Shown here: positions 52,497 through 62,960 of the stretch, piece by piece
Layout of the letters: each line of letters begins with the position of its first letter
Numbering within the stretch: the first letter of the stretch is position 1
Notes under the pieces: model-generated
What the model saw: the letters and a program-made list of their open reading frames with translations, nothing else
The model's database searches: none
Told to the model about the DNA's origin: nothing
Position numbers and translations under genes: made by a program
From: Acridotheres tristis
Taxonomy: Eukaryota > Chordata > Aves > Passeriformes > Sturnidae
Assembly: GCA_037013685.1 (NCBI GenBank)
Contig: CM072919.1
Span: 25,212,255-25,276,254, forward strand
Direction of reading: 5' to 3'
Length of the DNA: 64,000 nt

Positions 52497-52536
52497 ACTC
52501 TCTGAGAAATTACCTAAATTCTCAGAGAAATTACCT
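52497..52536 (+). repeat. Small tandem duplication
   Basis: TCTCTGAGAAATTACCT is followed by TCTCAGAGAAATTACCTG, two imperfect copies about 20 bp apart. Confidence 0.75.
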
Positions 52537-53506
52537 GTTTCTTGGTGCTTTCTAGTTTCTATCAAAAGAAGCCATCCATCTCCACAAACAGAACCATCCA
52601 CTTGAGTAGTCACTCCAACCCCAGGACCTCTGTACATATTAAGGAAAATATTTTGCCCCTGCTAGCATAGTACCTGAGATTTTCACAGTCTCTCATCTCT
52701 GTTTTTTATGACAGATCTGAGGTATCTATTGGGAAGAATTCATGCACAGAAAACAGTACTGGATTGCTCTGCAGAGAGTCCAGGAATTCAGCTTCTGCTC
52801 TCTCTGCCAAAGCAGTGTATTGGCCATGAAGTGCTAGGCACATACTCCTCTATCATTCCCAAAGATCCAGGTTCTGCAGTTGAGATAGAGTAAGAGAGAT
52901 TGCTCCTCTCATGTAATATTACATAGGAGAAATACATGCACGGGTTAGTGTGTGTGCTGGAAATGTTTCTCCAAGTTAGTGGAGCAAAGTCTTCAGATTA
53001 ATACACTTCAGTATGACTCCACAGGGAAGGAGCAACTTCTTGCTCAAGGGATTTGAGTCCCTACATTAGATGCCTCTTATTTCACTGAAATATGAACCGT
53101 AAGTCTAACTGGTCCATCTTCCTATACATGTCTCGTGGAATATTAACGGGAATTTGCTATGTTTAAAATTTGTCAGCTTTGCAGACCCGGACAGCAATGG
53201 GAAATCATACTTGAATTCTAAAATTATTCAGAAAAAGAGGGATAAGTAGCCATTGGAATAAAAATAAGACAGCAGCACACTAATGTGTCTTCAGCCTTCA
53301 TAAAGGTAGCTCCTCTTACACTGCACTCCAGCTTTTACAGTTAATTTTGTTCACCTACTCTTTGGCACATGATACATAAAAACATACATTCCAGTCATAC
53401 ACTCAATAATACTTTAGCATGACGTTCAGAAAGAATGTCGCTCATTCTTTGTGAACGCTTACTGTCAGCTAGCAGCATTACTTATCTAAGAGAAAAACAT
53501 GGTTAC

Positions 53507-53711
53507 CATGGCTTTATTGGAGTGGCCTCCTCCTTGGAACTCAATGGTTCCAAAAGCGTCCGTCGGGCTGAGCTGCGTGTGCTTGCTGATGGACCACTTC
53601 TCCGACTGGATGTCATTGCGAGGAAGCCTGGTTTCATTTTTCTCATTCTGAGCAGTGGAGGTGCTGGGAGGCTGTCCAATGTGTTGACCTGTTAGACGCC
53701 CACAGCAACAC
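53507..53711 (-). CDS. TRPM3: TRPM3 coding exon (window exon 2; N-terminal linker into MHR1)
   Basis: This 205-nt exon completes the split Arg codon and adds 68 residues, from [10 protein letters not shown] to GGGHSNKAM. The end, including [19 protein letters not shown] and [13 protein letters not shown], is the strongly conserved TRPM1/TRPM3 entry to MHR1. The middle (about residues 12-32 of the exon, [20 protein letters not shown]) is less conserved and differs from the mammalian sequence as I remember it. The acceptor is GTCATAG|G and the donor ATG|GTAACC; phase 2 in, phase 0 out. The short upstream intron (640 nt) links it to exon 1. The CCC start resembles a palmitoylatable or metal-binding cysteine cluster, but I infer no function from that. 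Confidence 0.95.
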
Positions 53712-54351
53712 CTATGACATTGAACAAACAGAAAACCCGAGTCACAAGCGTACAAACTCAACAGGGAAACAAACTACAAAAAGAACCCAACCCCTTCCCA
53801 AATCTGCTGATTCCTTTCCTGAAGCCTTATGTATGGAAGCCGTACAGAACATATATTTCCTTTTTTTCCCTTGTGTCTTGTTTACTTTGGACTTTCTGTA
53901 TTTCAAAAAAATCATGCTTCGTTCTAAATACGTACAAAATGAAATTAAAGAACATCTCTTTTCTTCAAGTAACATCAGGACAAGTAATCAGCTTTTGCAT
54001 GGATTAGCACAAATTTTAAATTGATAGTTTAATGCATCTATTTGCTTTTGACAATGATATGTGTCATGAATCCAATTTAGGCAGATATTCAGTGCAACGA
54101 ATATTGAGCTAAGAAGATAAGGAAATTAAACACAGATGCGGACCCACCCCTCATTTATTTTTTTTTATTAAGTAAGTTTTGAAATGCAAACAAATAGTTC
54201 CCATAAGAATCCATCACTCCAGATGGACCTTCTGAACAAATAAGTCTTCAAAATATTTATATCTGGATCCATTGTATATACATATATATATAGAGAGAGA
54301 GATTTCTTTTTTAACCAGCTTCCATTTTTCATACAAGTAACATGCAATTAC
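53712..54351 (-). other. TRPM3: TRPM3 short intron between window exons 1 and 2
   Basis: The 640-nt intron has a GTAATT donor at 54351 and a GTCATAG acceptor at 53712. It contains a small TA/GA-rich stretch at about 54274-54302 and nothing else I can recognise. Confidence 0.88.
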
Positions 54352-54431
54352 CTATGGGGGTCTTTGGTGCTGGGTATGATATGAACACATTCTCTCTTGT
54401 AAAATGCTCTTTCTATCCATGATTTCTGTGC
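54352..54431 (-). CDS. TRPM3: TRPM3 coding exon (window exon 1; start of shared N-terminus)
   Basis: This 80-nt exon encodes 26 residues beginning AQKSWIERAFYKREC and ending STKDPH, plus two bases of an Arg codon. It matches the start of the segment shared by TRPM3 isoforms, just before the melastatin homology region. On the minus strand the acceptor is a T-rich tract ending TTTTTTTAG and the donor is TAG|GTAATT. It enters in phase 0 and leaves in phase 2. TRPM3 is a plasma-membrane Ca2+-permeable cation channel activated by heat and pregnenolone sulfate; this piece is cytosolic. The exon opens in phase 0 with no ATG, so one or more upstream exons must exist above 54431; I did not find them. 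TRPM1 is the closest paralog, and later exons argue for TRPM3. Confidence 0.93.
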
Positions 54432-57169
54432 CTAAAAAAAGAGAAAGGAAATGCCTTAAGCTCTGTTTGCTTATTATATACATCCTATAGTACAACTGTA
54501 GGAAAACTTCAAACAGAAGAGAAAGTTCCACTGATTCTTCAGATAAGCAGTTCATAATTTGCAGAGGGCAAACATTATATTAGAACTATGGTTCTCTTCT
54601 AGTGCTAAGCACCCAGCACAAGCTTTAAATATTATTTTCTTATTCACTAGCCAGATGACCTTGATGTTGTTACCTATATTCTCACAACAGAGGAAGAAAT
54701 CTCTGGAGAAGAATTAACTCAAACTCCAAATCTTTCTGCATGGCAGAAAAAGCCCTACACCTATTCATTAAATACCACCTCTGTTCCCATGTCAGTGATA
54801 CAACTAAGCCAACTCTAATTTAAAAAAAAAAAACCACAACCAAACCAACCAAATTACCCCAAACATTTTTACACAAGCACTGACAGAGCTGTTTAACACA
54901 GAGGCAGAAACTGCAGTTTTCTGTGCGGACATCTTAATTAAAAAAAAAAAAAAAAGAAAAAAGATCTGTTTCTGAAACCAGACACAAATCATTTTAATAC
55001 ATGGAGACACCTGATTGGCAGGTAGCCTCTAAAATAGTTCAGTGAACTGTTTTTGGTTGTTGGTTGTTCACAACACTCAAGTTCTTCCACCACATGTTCA
55101 CAGAAAAGAAGGAAATTTACTGCAGCATAGTCTTAACTGTCAGATGCAAAAGAAGTCTTTTTAAACAGAGAGATGGGTAGGAAAGAAAAAGGGAGAAGAG
55201 AAGAACAAACACAAAACAAGAAAGGAGAGAATTTCAGAGTTCTGGAATATTTTTTATTATCTAGGAAATCCTCACTCCACATAAGATGAGATCTGGCAAG
55301 CTCTCTAAAATATTCACACACATAGAATTCAGTTTAATAAGGAGATGAGTTGAAGCTTTCCTTTGAAAAATTCAATTTAAAACAGATTAACTAATATATT
55401 TAAACAATAAAATTACCCACTTAACTGCACAGCATAAACAGAACTATAAACGATGACAAAATTATCTGAGAATTAAGTCATGTGAAATGAACTTTAAACA
55501 ATTTAAAGGAAATATGAGCATTTTGCCTCTGATGTTAGCTTTTACTATGCAAGGATATATAAGTAATACCTATGTATTACTTTTACTAACTAATGTTGCA
55601 TCACTATTTAATGTTACCATCTTGTCAACTCAATCTATATCTCGTTTTCCATGTTTAAAACCAGAACCTTCTGCTTCTTCAGAAGCATGCGAAAATCACT
55701 GTGAACTAAAGAAATTTCTTGCAGTTTGAGAATGTCACTAGCACAAATTATAAAATAACATAACCAGAATTTCTAGCTACATCTACTACTTACCAGTCCC
55801 AGTATATGGTATTTATTCTTTTTCTTTTTACAGGGAAAATAATTCCTTGCTGGACCTAGTGGTTACAGGTGCTATTTAGCAATATTTTATCTTTGGTCTC
55901 CTTGCATTTTTATTTGAAAAATCTGCTAGACTTCATATTTTGTAGGAATAGCAGATACCTAGCATCACTTTTACCATCAGAAAAATATTAGAAGTCCATA
56001 AAAACCATTAAATAAAACTGTATTTGACTGGCTTTTCTCATGGTAGCAATCAGAAGGTTAATGTATTATAGAAGGTTGGGCAAGATTTGTTTTGTTTAAA
56101 CAAAGTATAGTTAAATAGAAATTCAGAATGCCAAAAAAGTTTTACTTTACCTAAGAGAGACTACCTTGAGATTTAATTTATTATAACCTCTAAATATCCT
56201 TTATGAAATATATTATTATTTTCATACTTTTCTGCAAACAATTTATTGTGGTGAATGTCCTGGCTACATAGAACTAATGTGTCTTTTCTAAAGGTGGCCA
56301 CTAACTAAATTTATCTCAAGTTCCAATATGAAAAGGTGCCATAACAGGTACTTCACTGAAATTTTTTCTTTAGGTATAAAAACAAGCTTTCAAAACCCAA
56401 GAAACTGGCATTTAATTTTTTTTCCTACTCTTTCTCATATGGTCTTTGCAAGTGGAGAAGAAACACAGCTATATTAAAAAAATAAATTAATAACAAAAAT
56501 AATGATTGGTATTGGAATTTTCATCACACTTCTTCAAAGGTAATATTGCAAAAATAATAACTGGATTTAAAATCTCCTTTATTCACATCAAGAAAATATA
56601 CTTTCCAGCTTTTAGATCTCAAACAATACACTATCCTACCCGGCAGAGTTGTGGTGACAAAGTACACGATTTACTAATCTCATAATTCCTTGTTCTTCCA
56701 AATTTAAAATAAACAATTTGGTTGCACTGCCCCATGCTAGTTATCTTTCTGCAACAGATATAAATTGCAATGAAGTATAAAGTTCAGAGATATAATACAT
56801 TATGCTACTTGCTATAGCATCTTCATAACAGAATAACTTTAGGAAATCAACATATTCATAATTTAAACTGTCTGTATTAAACTCTTGCTTATAATGCAAA
56901 TTAATAAAGCAATAAAAAGTTTAGAAGACTATAGCAAAGACAGTAGAACAAGAAGCTTATGTTCTCTTTCTCTTGCTTCATAAATACTCCTTCAGTAATG
57001 GTTAACGAGACAATTTAAAGTCCACAGTGAATTCATAAAGTACACGCCATACTTGCGTTTAGTTTATTCATAGTTTAACTCTCTGGGTAAGCGTCTCTCT
57101 TTATTAACCTGGCTGCAAAATCCCACCAAGATCATTTTCTTTCTCTCTGTCTTTTTTTTTACCTGAGTG

Positions 57170-57345
57170 TCAGACGGGGCGCTGGAGGCTGTCCTGGAGC
57201 AAGCCCTGCTGCCCACGTTGTGCCAGGGCCATGGCTGGTAAGGCCACCCGTGCCCGGCGCCGCACAAGGCGCTCGCCCGGCCCTTGGCGCAGCCACGAGA
57301 GCCAGCAGAGCCCTCGCACCCATCGGCTGCTGGGAATGTGCTGCC
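57170..57345. promoter_or_regulatory. Isolated CpG-dense patch, possible internal promoter
   Basis: About 14 CpG dinucleotides in 165 bp, far above the neighbouring AT-rich sequence. It lies about 2.8 kb upstream of TRPM3 window exon 1 on its coding side. On the minus strand it is followed by CACTCAG|GTAAAA, a plausible splice donor. No ATG in the donor frame precedes it. It could be a CpG island for an alternative TRPM3 transcript, or an unrelated GC-rich remnant. Confidence 0.4.
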
Positions 57346-58434
57346 GTGGGATTAGCCTTGTTAAGGGTTCACTGGGCACTCACCCATGGCCCCACAGCAT
57401 CGCTCGGTTTGAACATCTAATCTGACGCCAAAAGAAAAACAAATCCCTTGAGAGCTTGGATTTAACTGGCACAAGCCTTGATGGGCTTTTTGTCTCCTCT
57501 CTTCTTTGCCCCTGAGAAAGTGAGCTGGTCTAAGTGCGATAAGATGCTCTGAGTTCTTAAGTTTGACTCAGGAAAACCAATCCATCAAAAGAAACACTGT
57601 ACTAAGCTGGCAAGAGCTTGAGAACACGGCAGAAACTGTTAAGCTCCAAAGAATGAAAGCAGTGTGTTTACGGGGCAACTGTGAGAAATCTATACACATC
57701 TGAAATATATTGCAAATAATCAACAATGGCATTTTTCCAAAGAAACTGGGGTTTTGTCACTGTTTCCCACCACAACTGCCGTCCTGTAGTGCACATAACT
57801 TTTCATAAACAGAAACCTTTGTCCTTCAGAGACAAGTAGCTGCACTGTTTTCATCATAATTAAGAGCTGGTAACTTCAACCAAAACCTGAATATTTACAA
57901 ATTTGGGACTACTTTACTGTGTCCTCTTGATATTAACATTGATGAACAACCTTTTCATATGAACAACACCTTAATTTTTACTTCAGTACCAAGCAAAACC
58001 ATAGGTTTAGTTACTTACTTCAAGAGTTTTCAACACATAAAGTATTTTGACTCTTAACTCCCACCACCATGTTTGCATTAGCTCCTCTCTACTCCTACAT
58101 ATGACTACATCCCTTCCTTTCCTTATCATTAAGTGTTCATCTGACAAAAATATTCTCTCCACCCTTGGTACTGATAAAAACCACTCTTGGTACAAGAACT
58201 AAAGTTCTGCATGTGAATTAGCTCTGACAGGCCTAGAATGGGCAAGGCTGAGAATATGCATCAACTTTTAAACTTCTTACACTATCACACATGTGGAGAA
58301 GCTTCTGCTAGGCTGACTAATCCATGAGATTGCTTTTGTCTCTTGGTTCCCTAAGTTTTTGTGTAAAATACATACACGTATTTTGTAAGTATTAATATAT
58401 ATATTAAGAATGCACACATACTCTCTATGTGTGT

Positions 58435-58468
58435 ATACACACACACACACACACACACGCACACACAT
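58435..58468 (+). repeat. CA dinucleotide microsatellite
   Basis: A run of CA units with one CG interruption near 58458. TATA-rich sequence precedes it (58394-58405). Confidence 0.95.
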
Positions 58469-60274
58469 TCTTCTCCAGCAAACCTGTGCCCTGTGAGGTT
58501 TCTGAGCCAGAGATTCTGTTCTTATCTTGTCAGATCTCTTAAACACAGGATTGGACCAAAGATGGTCTGTGGAAAATGACAAAGGTGAAGTCGCAGCCAG
58601 GAAAGCAGCTAGTAAACTGTTCAGTGAGGTTAAGAATATGATGGGGAGTCAGCAGGTAAAGACACCTTGCTTTTTAATACCAGGGAAGTTGGTTTGGTTA
58701 AGAGGGTGGAGAAAAAGTGAGGTGAAGAAAGGAAAGATCTCATGACTGAGATAACGGGTTAAAAATCCTAACTGACTTTGAAGTGAAACTTCAGTGTTTG
58801 AACCTGACAAAATTATGGAGATTGGTCTTGGATTCATGTTCCACCTTGCAGAGTAACATGGGGCAAAAGTTGCATCCTTTGTTTTAAGAAATCAATAAAA
58901 GAAAATGGTTATATTAAATCCTATATGTCACCCAGTGGCATATACAACTCTTGCTACAGGTAATTACAACTGTCTTTGCTCATTTAAAGATGCATTAACT
59001 TGGGACTCTGTGGCAATGAAACTACCAGCACCATACATATCTCTATTTTTTGAGAAGTATAAAGGAAGATCCAATACACAGAGACAGCTGCTTTTTAAAC
59101 TGCAAAATAGTGCTTTCAGAGGTGTATGCTGCCCATTTAATGAAAAAAAACATACATATTCTTTAAAATCTTCCACCCAGGTCACTGTTCATGAAACAAA
59201 GTATTAAAGCAGCAGTTCACAATGTCAGTACTGACTGCTCATGGGAGGTAAGGGCGAATATTTAAAGACAGGTTTCACGGGGGAAAGTGAGGTGTTTAAA
59301 GCCTTTCTCTGCTTTGCAGGGGGACAGAGCAGCTGGACAGGCAATGGAGTATTACTGAAGCAAATTACAGAGAGGATTTAGAGGAGCATATGGTGACAGA
59401 GAGGCATCAGTGCTATTGCAAACTGATGTGATTAGTATTCCTTAACCAAATGGGAACAAATTTACAATTTACAAATTCCACTGTCTCTGAATAAGAACCC
59501 TGTATCTATAAACATATATAGCTATATTAGTACAAAGGAAGGCAATACTTCAGTTAGACCTTATTACAAGATGTGCTCGGGACAAATTTCTAAGCCTCAT
59601 TTCAACACTGTGCAATTATAAGCACTATAAGCACTTTTATGCCATTCTCGAAGCATTAGGAATTTACCTGTCTGGACATTAACTCAGGAATCACTGGGCT
59701 GTCCCAAAAGATTTCATTTTCTAACAGATATTGATTCCTAGTAGCATCTTAGAGGCTGGCAATCTGATCTTTATTCACTACAGATGTACTTATGTATATT
59801 TTGTTCCTTTTCTAATAGGCTTGTCATGCACTTTATCATCAGAGTTTTTACAAAAACAATGCTGAATTGTCAAGAAAATCAAGTTTTATTCAGTATAGAA
59901 TAGGAGGGCATAGAATACAGTAATTTATTGTTACAATATGCTACAGAAATTATCTTCTAGCATTGTTTACCAGTTGCAATTTTTATACTTAAAAGAAATA
60001 GAGTAATTTTAAAACAGTTAGGAGCTTTTTATTCAATGGTTAATGATTTTATTAATTATATCTAACACTTTTCTTAGTGCAAGGACACAGAAATGAAAAT
60101 GTTATGTGTCTGCTAAAGCTACTGCAGAAATGTGCATTTATGCTTTATATAGACATTACTTGGAACAAGCATATGTCATTATTATCCATGCTATTGACAA
60201 ATTAACTGAACAGATATTTTAAAAAGAGCTAGGGAGAATGATTAGATTCAAAATTGGTGTAGACATCGAGGTTC

Positions 60275-60299
60275 CTACAGACCTCCTAAAGGTCTGTAG
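60275..60299. repeat. Perfect short inverted repeat
   Basis: CTACAGACC, a seven-base spacer TCCTAAA, then GGTCTGTAG: a 9-bp perfect stem. Confidence 0.9.
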
Positions 60300-60699
60300 A
60301 AGTGTAAGAGGAAAATTTTAAAGAAAATGTCATTAAAATGAAGTATATATTGAATAAAGAGCACTTCCAAAAAGTGTTTTCTTCTTATGGGTTTTACCAT
60401 ATCAAAGGAAGAATGAAGCCTATCAGCTTCATTCATGAGGTTTCTTCAGATACATATTTATGATTTCACCAAAATCACTGAGTTTAAAGTTCTTTAAATT
60501 AGTAAATAAATCCTTTCTCATAAGAGAGCCTCACTTGATCAGATGATCTGTTTGATCTCTACCAGTGTCATATATGAGGGCTATAAAAAATGGAAAATGC
60601 ATCAAATGTGTATAATGCTTTCCCCTAAGAATTTCTCAGCTAACAATTGTTTTCTGCTCATGGACTTCCTGCAGAGTTGTGATTTCTACATATTCTGTA

Positions 60700-61105
60700 A
60701 GTCTTCATGGTCTTTCTCCTACCAACTTGCCTGCTGATTCCTTGCAAGCTTTCAGCATCTTCACATCTTTCTCCTTGCTGCAGAGGGAAACATTTCCTTC
60801 TGTTCCTTTTGAATGTGACTCCTCTTACTTTCCCATTGCTGAGAGAGTCAGTGAACACTCAATTCCCATCCATCCTCTTCATACCAGTCTTGGTTTTCAA
60901 GATGCCTTCTGAAGAATTTTCTTTCCAGATTAAAAGTATCTCCTCACATAGAAACCATTTATTACCTTTTATCATCCTTGCTGCCCCTCTCCAACCCTTT
61001 TTCAACTTGATTCTTCCTTCTGGGAGGAATCAGAACAGTGCACCAATGGTGGACTGCTTACAGATTGCTATTGTGGCAAGTGGACATTCAGTAGTTTGGT
61101 ATCTA
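60700..61105 (-). mobile_element. Possible old CR1-like remnant (antisense)
   Basis: The plus-strand text TATCTCCTCACATAGAAACC, ATCATCCTTGCTGCCCCTCT and AGTGCACCAATGGTGG recalls antisense ends of old CR1-like LINEs. The match is weak and the ends are guesses. Confidence 0.35.
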
Positions 61106-62072
61106 TTTATTGCCTAATAACTCCCATGAAGGATTGATTTTGTTTTCTTGACCATCACAACTGAGCACTGTGGTATACTTTCACAGGAGTATCTAGCTAA
61201 ACGCCAATATCTCCCTTAAGTGTAGTAAAGAATTTACAATATTAATGGTGAAGAACTGCTATAAAAATCAAGCTGTTTTAACCAAATCTTTATTACAGAA
61301 CAGTAATAAATCTATATGAAGTTCTAATTTATGTCAAATGCAGCTTAAAAATATAATAATAAAAAAATATACCATACAAGTCTATAGCTGCAAATACACG
61401 GCTGGAAAGAAAAACACACAAAATTCTGGATTCTAAAAGAGTACAACATTATTCCTAACTCTTCAAACTAAGGAACGAAAATACCTTCCATGTTAAACAA
61501 GGTCTCATGCTGTCTAATAAAAATCATGAAGTTCAAATGCACACGTAGGAGTTATGTTCTGAATCTAATTCTGGTCTGAACTACTGGATTTCTTGTCATT
61601 TTATCCCATAAATGTATGACAGCTATAACATTGTCTGCTCTTTCATTAGATTGAGGTGGTTTTGTTAGCCACTGTGTGGGTGCTGAACTGATGAAGGAAT
61701 TAAAATTAAATTGCACATAGCTGCATGAAAGGGCCTGAACAAATGAGTATTCCAGGTATTCCTCAAGCCTAAACATTCAACTGGACCATTTTCATGTTGC
61801 TGTTCACATTTCAGCTTATCTAACATGCCTATAGTCACTCCCTGTTGTGTTTTGTTTTATTGTTCAGTTATTCAAAGTTCAGATTTTATTGTTATCCCCC
61901 CGTGTTGTAAAATGGTTTGTTCCCTTCCCGCCGTTCCTCATGTCTGTTATCCCCAAACCCCTCCTGCCTTCCAGACCCTTCCCTGTCCATCGCCCGAAGC
62001 CCGACCCCTTTGGCTGTCAATCCTCCCCAGAGACGTGCCCCCTTTCTGGAAGATTCCCCTCGCTTCGGTTCC

Positions 62073-62215
62073 CCATTGGCTAATGTACCCCTGTTACCGC
62101 CCTCAAGTGTACCCATTGGTTAATCGTATCCCTTTCCCCGCCCGTTGTACCACCCCCGACGCTTCGCAATAGGCCAATTTCTGTACCGCCCCTTGATGTC
62201 ATACCCCGTATTTAA
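62073..62215 (+). promoter_or_regulatory. LTR U3 promoter: CCAAT boxes and TATA-like box
   Basis: Two similar CCCATTGG(C/T)TAAT motifs lie 40 bp apart, near 62072 and 62112. A third CCAAT-type motif, AGGCCAATTT, is at 62171. TATTTAA at 62209-62215 is followed by the presumed start about 25 bp on. This arrangement, NF-Y-type boxes upstream of a TATA element, is typical of retroviral U3. Activity is inferred, not shown. Confidence 0.6.
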
Positions 62216-62289
62216 GTTGCTGTCAGCCCTGTTCTAACCGCCTTTTGCGGTTCCCTTCCCTCGACTCTGGACCCCGTTCCTCTGCTCCC

Positions 62290-62295
62290 TCAATA
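62290..62295 (+). terminator. Retroviral polyadenylation signal AATAAA in R
   Basis: AATAAA follows the presumed transcription start by about 55 nt, in the sequence CCTCAATAAACCCTTGG. It would mark the R/U5 boundary about 15-20 nt downstream. Confidence 0.7.
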
Positions 62296-62493
62296 AACCC
62301 TTGGAACCGTGAAAGGTCTTTCCCTGCCTCTTTGTCCCACCTTAGACGGCCAGGCTTGCATGTGGTTCTGCCACATACCTCTACTGCAGACCCCAGACGG
62401 GCAAAGCAGAGAGGCCACTCCTTGCGCTGCCCTCTCGGGCTAGCCGGTCACTCGAGGAGTGTGAGACCACTCGAGCCGAGGGCAGTGTCAGAG

Positions 62494-62511
62494 TGGCGCC
62501 CAACGTGGGGC
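62494..62511 (+). other. Retroviral primer-binding site, tRNA-Lys1,2 type
   Basis: The 18 bases TGGCGCCCAACGTGGGGC are complementary to the 3' end of tRNA-Lys1,2, the primer type used by betaretroviruses such as Mason-Pfizer monkey virus and by many class II endogenous elements. The site is three bases after the presumed LTR end and matches perfectly over its length. This is the best class indicator in the window. Confidence 0.93.
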
Positions 62512-62960
62512 AGTGGACAGCTGACCCACGAGGAGCTTCGGAGATCTGAGGATCGGAAGCCTTGGGCGTCACCTACCCCGGTTGGAGCAGGCCATTGCGG
62601 CAGCGCTCCCGGGGAAGAGGCGGCAATCCCGTAGCGCCAGGGATCGCCTCTGAAGGTGGGACCCTTTGCCGACTGCTGCTACCCGTCCGACGGAGCAGGT
62701 GAGTACTCCCCGAAGGGGGTGTGGGAGGCTCACCATAGGCGGGCGCGGTGCAGGATCTGTGGTGTGGGGTCCAGATTTCTAAAGGCCACTTGTTGGCTGC
62801 GATCGGCACCGCTGCCTTTAGTCCCCTGGGGGTGTGGGGGGCTCACTGGGTGGGTAGCCCTTGTTTTCGGTTCAGTTTTCTTTTATTTTCAGTCCTTCTC
62901 TTTAAGTTTTCCCCTTCCCGGTCGGCAAGGGAGTGAGTTTAGAACTGTTGAGAGCACACC
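62512..62960 (+). other. Retroviral 5' leader with major splice donor
   Basis: This 449-nt leader lies between the primer-binding site and the gag ATG. A strong splice donor, GCAG|GTGAGT, lies with its GT at 62699-62700 and would be the expected origin of spliced env-type mRNA. The GC-rich region is probably where packaging signals fold. Overlapping open frames here start or run through non-retroviral frames and I do not regard them as genes. Confidence 0.65.

Larger units (their letters stand above)
44912..53506 (-). other. TRPM3: TRPM3 intron between window exons 2 and 3
   Basis: The 8595-nt intron has a GTAACC donor at 53506 and a TTTCTGCAG acceptor at 44912. It holds a possible antisense LTR at 46165-46672, a GT microsatellite at 49794-49833 and a small direct duplication at 52497-52536. 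The stretches 46680-49790 and 49840-52490 are AT-rich with nothing I can name. Confidence 0.85.
54432..61902 (-). other. Region upstream of TRPM3 window exon 1 (probably intronic)
   Basis: Window exon 1 starts in phase 0 behind an acceptor, so this stretch is at least partly the intron before it. It holds A runs at 54822-54835 and 54941-54955, a CpG-dense patch at 57170-57345, a CA microsatellite at 58435-58468, a perfect short inverted repeat at 60275-60299 and a degraded CR1-like stretch at 60700-61105. No upstream coding exon of TRPM3 could be recognised here. The rest is AT-rich and unassigned. Confidence 0.6.
61903..62490 (+). mobile_element. 5' LTR of a betaretrovirus-like endogenous retrovirus
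   Basis: An LTR of about 588 bp is inferred upstream of the primer-binding site. The likely start is TGTTGTAAAATGG at 61903, where AT-rich intron gives way to C-rich sequence; 61890 (TGTTATCC) is an alternative. It ends GTGTCA three bases before the primer-binding site. U3 carries CCATTGG boxes near 62073 and 62113 and an inverted CCAAT near 62173. A TATTTAA TATA-like box lies at 62209-62215, so transcription should start near 62235-62240. The AATAAA signal is at 62290-62295, leaving a U5 of roughly 180 nt. The 3' LTR is outside the window, so the termini and target-site duplication cannot be confirmed. It lies opposite to TRPM3. Confidence 0.8.

Noticed and set aside
57064..57267. Minus-strand frame ending at the donor-like site, as a coding TRPM3 first exon
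   Set aside because: The frame has no ATG upstream of the donor before an in-frame stop, and the sequence does not match known TRPM3 starts.
57220..57425. Plus-strand Arg-rich open frames in the CpG-dense patch
   Set aside because: Short, without recognisable domain or partner exon; open frames are expected in GC-rich sequence.
62245..62634. 129-residue open frame across LTR and primer-binding site
   Set aside because: It overlaps U5 and the primer-binding site; a GC-rich shadow, not a retroviral gene.
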